Assembly: GCF_011742165.1 (NCBI RefSeq)
Contig: NZ_JAAQTO010000006.1
Location: forward strand, 1-64,000
Reading direction: 5' to 3'
DNA length: 64,000 nucleotides
From: Billgrantia bachuensis
GTDB lineage: Bacteria > Pseudomonadota > Gammaproteobacteria > Pseudomonadales > Halomonadaceae
Within the stretch, counting starts at the first letter, position 1. Each line of letters begins with the position of its first letter. Below the pieces are notes generated by a model. The model had not been told where the DNA came from and did not search any database. It worked only from the letters and a program-made list of their open reading frames with translations. The position numbers and the translations under genes were made by a program. This document shows positions 60,707 to 64,000 of the stretch, in pieces.

Positions 60707-61735
60707 TCATGTTGGCCGCGCAAATCCCTGCTGATAAACTTCACCACTGTTTGTTTTTTTTCTGGTTTCAGTGTCGTCAATATTTACTTCGGGAAGTGAA
60801 ACGCTGATACATGTATAATCGTACTCGCTATTTACTTTCTCCACCTTTGGTTTATAACCAATACTTAGAGCCAAGCCCAACATGATGACCCATGCCTTGT
60901 AAAACTTCCTTTTGGCGACCATTTTTAGCGCCAAAATTACGTTATTGAATATAATGGACATGGTTCTGCGCTTGGTCTTATAAACTTTCGATATGTACAA
61001 ATTATTTCTTATGAAGTTTTTATAATAACCAATTCGTGTAGGGTTAGACTCAGCGACGATACTTATCGTTCCACCACCATGCCGCAAGTGTACAACATGG
61101 CTTGTACCAACCAAGTACCCTGGTTGTTCACGGGTAATTCGCAAGGTGAACTCGGCATCTTCTCCCCAAATATACATGGACGAAATGGGAAGACCATATT
61201 TTTCCAGGGTTGTTCGAGGCACCAAGATAGAGACGAACGTACCACTTCCGATCGCCACTAAGCCATGTTCCAATTGTTCAGGCCAATCGAAATATCCTGC
61301 CCCGTTCCTGGCATTACTGACTTGGGGGGTATTGCATACCTGGCCATGCTCGGTATAGGCGGTCGAAAGAAGATAGCTTCTTCTCATACCCCTCTTCTCA
61401 AGAAATTCATCGGCCTTCAGTAGCTTTTCCAAGGCTTCCGGATCCGGAATGACATCATCGTCCATCATCCATACATGGTCTGCGCCGTTATCGTAGGCCA
61501 ATCTAAACCCAGCATTAAAGCCGCCTGCCGCGCCAACGTTTCTCTTCATTGTATAGACTTTTATATCCGGATACTTACCGCTTTTCAGATACTCAAGCGT
61601 TCCATCAGTACTGGCATTGTTGATCACCATGACCATGTGACAGGGGCGAGTCTGGGAGTAAACGGCCTTGAGGCAGCGTTCGAGCAGTTCCCTTCGATTG
61701 TACGTAAGGATAACGCAGATCACCTTGTTTGCCAT
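60707..61735 (-). CDS. GT2 glycosyltransferase, GlfT/rhamnosyltransferase-like
   Basis: Family 2 glycosyltransferase of 342 residues: VILTYNRRELLERCLKAVYSQ, INNASTDGTLEYL, NVGAAGGFNAGF and the metal site WMMDDDVIPDPEAL, plus WGEDAEFTLR with the likely catalytic acid. This set of motifs is typical of galactofuranosyl- and rhamnosyltransferases. The C-terminal 90 residues are basic with a hydrophobic segment that may bind the membrane. ATG at 61735 with GGGAG upstream. Confidence 0.88.
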   Translation of the reverse strand: MANKVICVILTYNRRELLERCLKAVYSQTRPCHMVMVINNASTDGTLEYLKSGKYPDIKVYTMKRNVGAAGGFNAGFRLAYDNGADHVWMMDDDVIPDPEALEKLLKADEFLEKRGMRRSYLLSTAYTEHGQVCNTPQVSNARNGAGYFDWPEQLEHGLVAIGSGTFVSILVPRTTLEKYGLPISSMYIWGEDAEFTLRITREQPGYLVGTSHVVHLRHGGGTISIVAESNPTRIGYYKNFIRNNLYISKVYKTKRRTMSIIFNNVILALKMVAKRKFYKAWVIMLGLALSIGYKPKVEKVNSEYDYTCISVSLPEVNIDDTETRKKTNSGEVYQQGFARPT

Positions 61736-61773
61736 GATGTTCTCCCTGCGATAATCGTTTTTAATATTCTACC

Positions 61774-62322
61774 TCAATAAAGTGGAGAGGTGCGTTCGTT
61801 CATCAATGGCCAACCGGCATCTTTATCCGAGATAACCGAAACAGGCAATGGCCATTCGATGCCGAGGACTTCATCATCATATCTTAATCCATCTTCGGAT
61901 GACGGTGTGTAGGGTGCTGTCACGAGGTAACTGACTTCGACGTTATCTGTCAATGTCATGAACGAGTGAGCAAATCCCTTGGGCACAAAAAGTTGCATTC
62001 TATTCCTGCTTGTAAGTTCGAATATTTGATGCTGCATGTAAGTGGGTGAGTCCTGACGGATATCGACGATGACGTCGATGATGGCTCCGCTGATGCAACG
62101 AATCAGCTTGTCTTCTCCATGCGGAGCCTTTTGAAAGTGTAAGCCACGTAGTGTGCCTCGCTGGGCCGAGAAAGAGGTATTTTGTTGAACGAAGTCGCTT
62201 TCAATGCCTATTGCGGAGAATTCTTCTCGACACATGGTTCTTGCAAAGAAACCTCTGTCGTCGCCTCGAGGCTCAAGTTCCACCAGGTAGGCATCCTTGA
62301 GGTCTGTCTGGATGAACTTCAT
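61774..62322 (-). CDS. rfbC: RfbC/RmlC-like nucleotide-sugar 3,5-epimerase
   Basis: Cupin-fold epimerase of 182 residues. The residues expected of RmlC are present: H62 (TLRGLHFQ), Y132 and Y138 (SYLVTAPYTP) and D168 (SDKDAG). The usual substrate is dTDP-4-keto-6-deoxyglucose, but the neighbours (a cytidylyltransferase and an SAF oxidoreductase) point to a CDP sugar here; rfbA, rfbB and rfbD are not in the window. The start overlaps the preceding gene by four bases (ATGA). Confidence 0.88.
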   Translation of the reverse strand: MKFIQTDLKDAYLVELEPRGDDRGFFARTMCREEFSAIGIESDFVQQNTSFSAQRGTLRGLHFQKAPHGEDKLIRCISGAIIDVIVDIRQDSPTYMQHQIFELTSRNRMQLFVPKGFAHSFMTLTDNVEVSYLVTAPYTPSSEDGLRYDDEVLGIEWPLPVSVISDKDAGWPLMNERTSPLY

Positions 62323-63653
62323 ACTTCCCCCCTATCGTCAATTTTCTCGAAGAAAACGTTTTCCTGCTCGCGATACAATCGGTCAATCTGGCGTCCTTCA
62401 GGAAATCGAACATCATCGAATGTCAGCGGCACATTCTTTTCAATACGCTTTTTCACTACGCAATCGAGTGCCAAGCCTATGGGCAAAAGCCTCTCTCTAC
62501 GAATGACTTCCATATTCTCGGCGACTCCGTACACTTCGAAACCGCCAAACTCCCGAATGGTTGTTCCCTCTTCGAGATCCTTCTTGGCAATGGCGACGAC
62601 ACCAACCGTCGGGGCGCCACGAGGCGCCAGGACAGGATCGTTGAACAACACGGCTCGTGCGACCGAAGTCGGCACTTCGAAATGGCAAAGATGATAGGGT
62701 GTGTAGAAGCAATAGTAAGGTCCCTTTCCCAACTTGTAGAGTTCGAGGTAGTGCTGCTTTCGCGGATCGGATACTGTCCCGATGGCGAAGACGCCAGGGC
62801 CCGGCCGTGCCCCCACCACGTAGTCGACGAGACCGGGCCCTGAGGCATCAAGGTAAGGCTCGAAGCTGGATAGCGTTTCTTCGATGGGCACCAGCGGTGA
62901 GCCGGGGTCGCCGTTCGAGAAATCAGGGCCGAGCATACCGCGGCGGGCAACTTGCATTCCCGTACCATTCGCCACTATCGCCTGCTCGAATGAGATCTTC
63001 GTACCATCAGCGAAAGAGGCCACCATGGCGGGCTTTTGGCCCCATCGCTCCGCGAACGCTCGTTGCGTTTCAGGATTACGGTAAGGATCATGCAATCCCT
63101 TGATGTTACCGCTCAGTACAGGTTTAATTCCCAATCCTTCAACGAACCGAAGCAGATTCATCTGTACACCCGGTTGATCACCATCCGAGAAGGTATAGAT
63201 CAGGCCGGCTTGTTCCGCCTTGCGCTTCAGGATTGGTCCGATCGTTCCATCTAGCTCCGCATTCATCTGGATGACGTGTTTGCCGCTTGAGATGGCTGTC
63301 AGCACCGCCTCTGCCGCGTATTCGATAGACCCCGTGACCTCGATGATGGCATCCAGGCCGTTGGAAGCGGCCATGGCCGTGGCATCTTCCGTCACCACGG
63401 GCTGCCCCCTGGCGATTGCCGATTCGATCGCCGCCATCGTATCGCAACGCTCGGGGGCGACCCCCACCTGCTCGAATACCGTGACGGCCGATTCGACATG
63501 GCGATTTGCAATGGCGCAAAGGGTCATGCCTGGTGTTGCGGTCATAATCTGTAAGCCGATGCCTTTGCCCTGGAAACCCGCGCCGATCATGCCCACACGT
63601 ATCGGTTTGTTGTCCGCTTCTCGCTTGGCTAATGCCGTATCTACGATGATCAT
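62319..63653 (-). CDS. NAD(P)-dependent oxidoreductase with SAF domain
   Basis: Protein of 444 residues. Rossmann domain at the start (VGMIGAGFQGKGIGLQI, about 18-35), homoserine-dehydrogenase-like middle part (EVTGSIEYAAEAVLTAISSGKHVIQMNAELDGTIG) and a C-terminal SAF-type domain (APTVGVVAIAKKDLEEGTTI). Such proteins are seen in O-antigen clusters beside rfbF; the reaction is not known to me. The ATG at 63653 is the first Met before the conserved part, although its ribosome site is weak. It is 52 bases downstream of the cytidylyltransferase gene. Confidence 0.8.
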   Translation of the reverse strand: MIIVDTALAKREADNKPIRVGMIGAGFQGKGIGLQIMTATPGMTLCAIANRHVESAVTVFEQVGVAPERCDTMAAIESAIARGQPVVTEDATAMAASNGLDAIIEVTGSIEYAAEAVLTAISSGKHVIQMNAELDGTIGPILKRKAEQAGLIYTFSDGDQPGVQMNLLRFVEGLGIKPVLSGNIKGLHDPYRNPETQRAFAERWGQKPAMVASFADGTKISFEQAIVANGTGMQVARRGMLGPDFSNGDPGSPLVPIEETLSSFEPYLDASGPGLVDYVVGARPGPGVFAIGTVSDPRKQHYLELYKLGKGPYYCFYTPYHLCHFEVPTSVARAVLFNDPVLAPRGAPTVGVVAIAKKDLEEGTTIREFGGFEVYGVAENMEVIRRERLLPIGLALDCVVKKRIEKNVPLTFDDVRFPEGRQIDRLYREQENVFFEKIDDRGEV

Positions 63654-63705
63654 TGGTCTTTTTTCATCCCGGCTTCTGGTTGAAAGCGAATGGAGAACTA
63701 ACGGC

Positions 63706-64000
63706 TCAGTCTTTCCAGACTTTCCATGGCGGCGTATTCGCCCATGCCGCTTCGAGCACCATCTTGTCACGTAGCGAGTCCATGCTTTGCCAGTAGCCCT
63801 GATGATGGTAATAACCCAACTTGCCCATCTGCACCATGCGCTCCATGGGCTCGTTCTCCCAAGTCGTACGATCATCATCGATCAGATCAAGGACTTCGGG
63901 CTCGCAGACGAAGAAACCGCCGTTGATCAAACCTCCGTCGACGGCGCCCTTTTCACGAAAAGCCATGACGTGATTGCTGCTTTCGTCCAGCCTGAGTGCG
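63706..64000 (-). CDS. rfbF: Glucose-1-phosphate cytidylyltransferase, C-terminal part (cut by window edge)
   Basis: Only the last 97 codons are in the window; the frame runs off the end at 64000. The visible part matches the C-terminus of RfbF: VMAFREKGAVDGGLINGGFFV, TTWENEPMERM, YHHQGYWQSMDSLRDK and the final PPWKVWKD. The enzyme makes CDP-glucose from CTP and glucose-1-phosphate, the entry to CDP-dideoxy or branched sugars. CDP-glucose 4,6-dehydratase may lie just beyond the edge. Confidence 0.88.
   Translation of the reverse strand, partial: ALRLDESSNHVMAFREKGAVDGGLINGGFFVCEPEVLDLIDDDRTTWENEPMERMVQMGKLGYYHHQGYWQSMDSLRDKMVLEAAWANTPPWKVWKD

Overview
The window looks like chromosome of a halophilic gammaproteobacterium of the Halomonadaceae (Halomonas-like). 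Three things suggest this: the Pseudomonas/Halomonas-type block leuCD, leuB, asd, fimV, truA, trpF, accD, folC, SPOR gene, cvpA, purF, metZ; GC-rich housekeeping genes; and acidic tails on several cytosolic or periplasmic proteins. I assigned this by reading families and gene order, without any database search. I saw no rRNA, tRNA, CRISPR array, insertion sequence or phage gene.

Region 1 (1-6.3 kb) is mixed housekeeping and accessory: a Spy-like periplasmic protein, a MATE exporter, a PAS-GGDEF-EAL protein with a degenerate GGDEF site, a lone 2-oxoglutarate/Fe(II) dioxygenase with its own promoter and terminator, and a cytochrome b561/YceI pair. Region 2 (6.3-24 kb, minus strand) is one long biosynthetic block: metZ-purF-cvpA-SPOR-folC-accD, trpA-trpB-trpF-truA-fimV, asd, leuB, and leuD-leuC. 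A divergent LysR regulator shares the leuC control region, where a clear T-N11-A palindrome lies. Region 3 (25-37.5 kb) holds an unassigned membrane protein, an orphan GNAT-like/sugar-transferase pair, a zinc-ribbon YbeL homologue divergent from leuS-lptE-holA, the PA2779/PA2778 pair (small secreted protein plus C39-like peptidase), an asparagine-synthase-like protein, a DUF488 protein and a 2TM protein.

Region 4 (37.9 kb to the end) is a surface-polysaccharide locus. An O-antigen-ligase-like protein and a low-molecular-weight tyrosine phosphatase (Wzb-like) come first, followed by a plus-strand nucleotide-sugar dehydratase of the WbpM/PglF type. A long minus-strand series then runs (in transcription order) Wza, Wzc, Wzy-like polymerase, GT2, TupA-like ATP-grasp, two GT4, a PglC-type phosphoglycosyl transferase, a second ATP-grasp enzyme, a DegT aminotransferase and YdcF. 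Upstream of Wza is another minus-strand unit: CDP-glucose-type cytidylyltransferase (cut by the window edge), SAF-type oxidoreductase, RfbC-like epimerase, GT2, PglK-like ABC flippase, a beta-helix protein and an acyltransferase-SGNH protein. Genes from about 48 to 62 kb are visibly richer in A+T than the rest, which suggests acquisition by transfer.

Working model: the WbpM/PglF dehydratase, the aminotransferase and an ATP-grasp ligase make an N-acylated trideoxy-diamino sugar. A PglC-type transferase loads it on undecaprenyl phosphate and the GT4/GT2 enzymes extend it. An ABC flippase, instead of Wzx, moves it across the membrane. Wzy, Wzc, Wza and the ligase polymerise, export or attach it. 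The absence of an obvious acetyltransferase for the 4-amino group and of Wzx makes this locus the most unusual part of the window, together with the PA2779/PA2778 pair, whose small partner carries a sorting-signal-like C-terminus.
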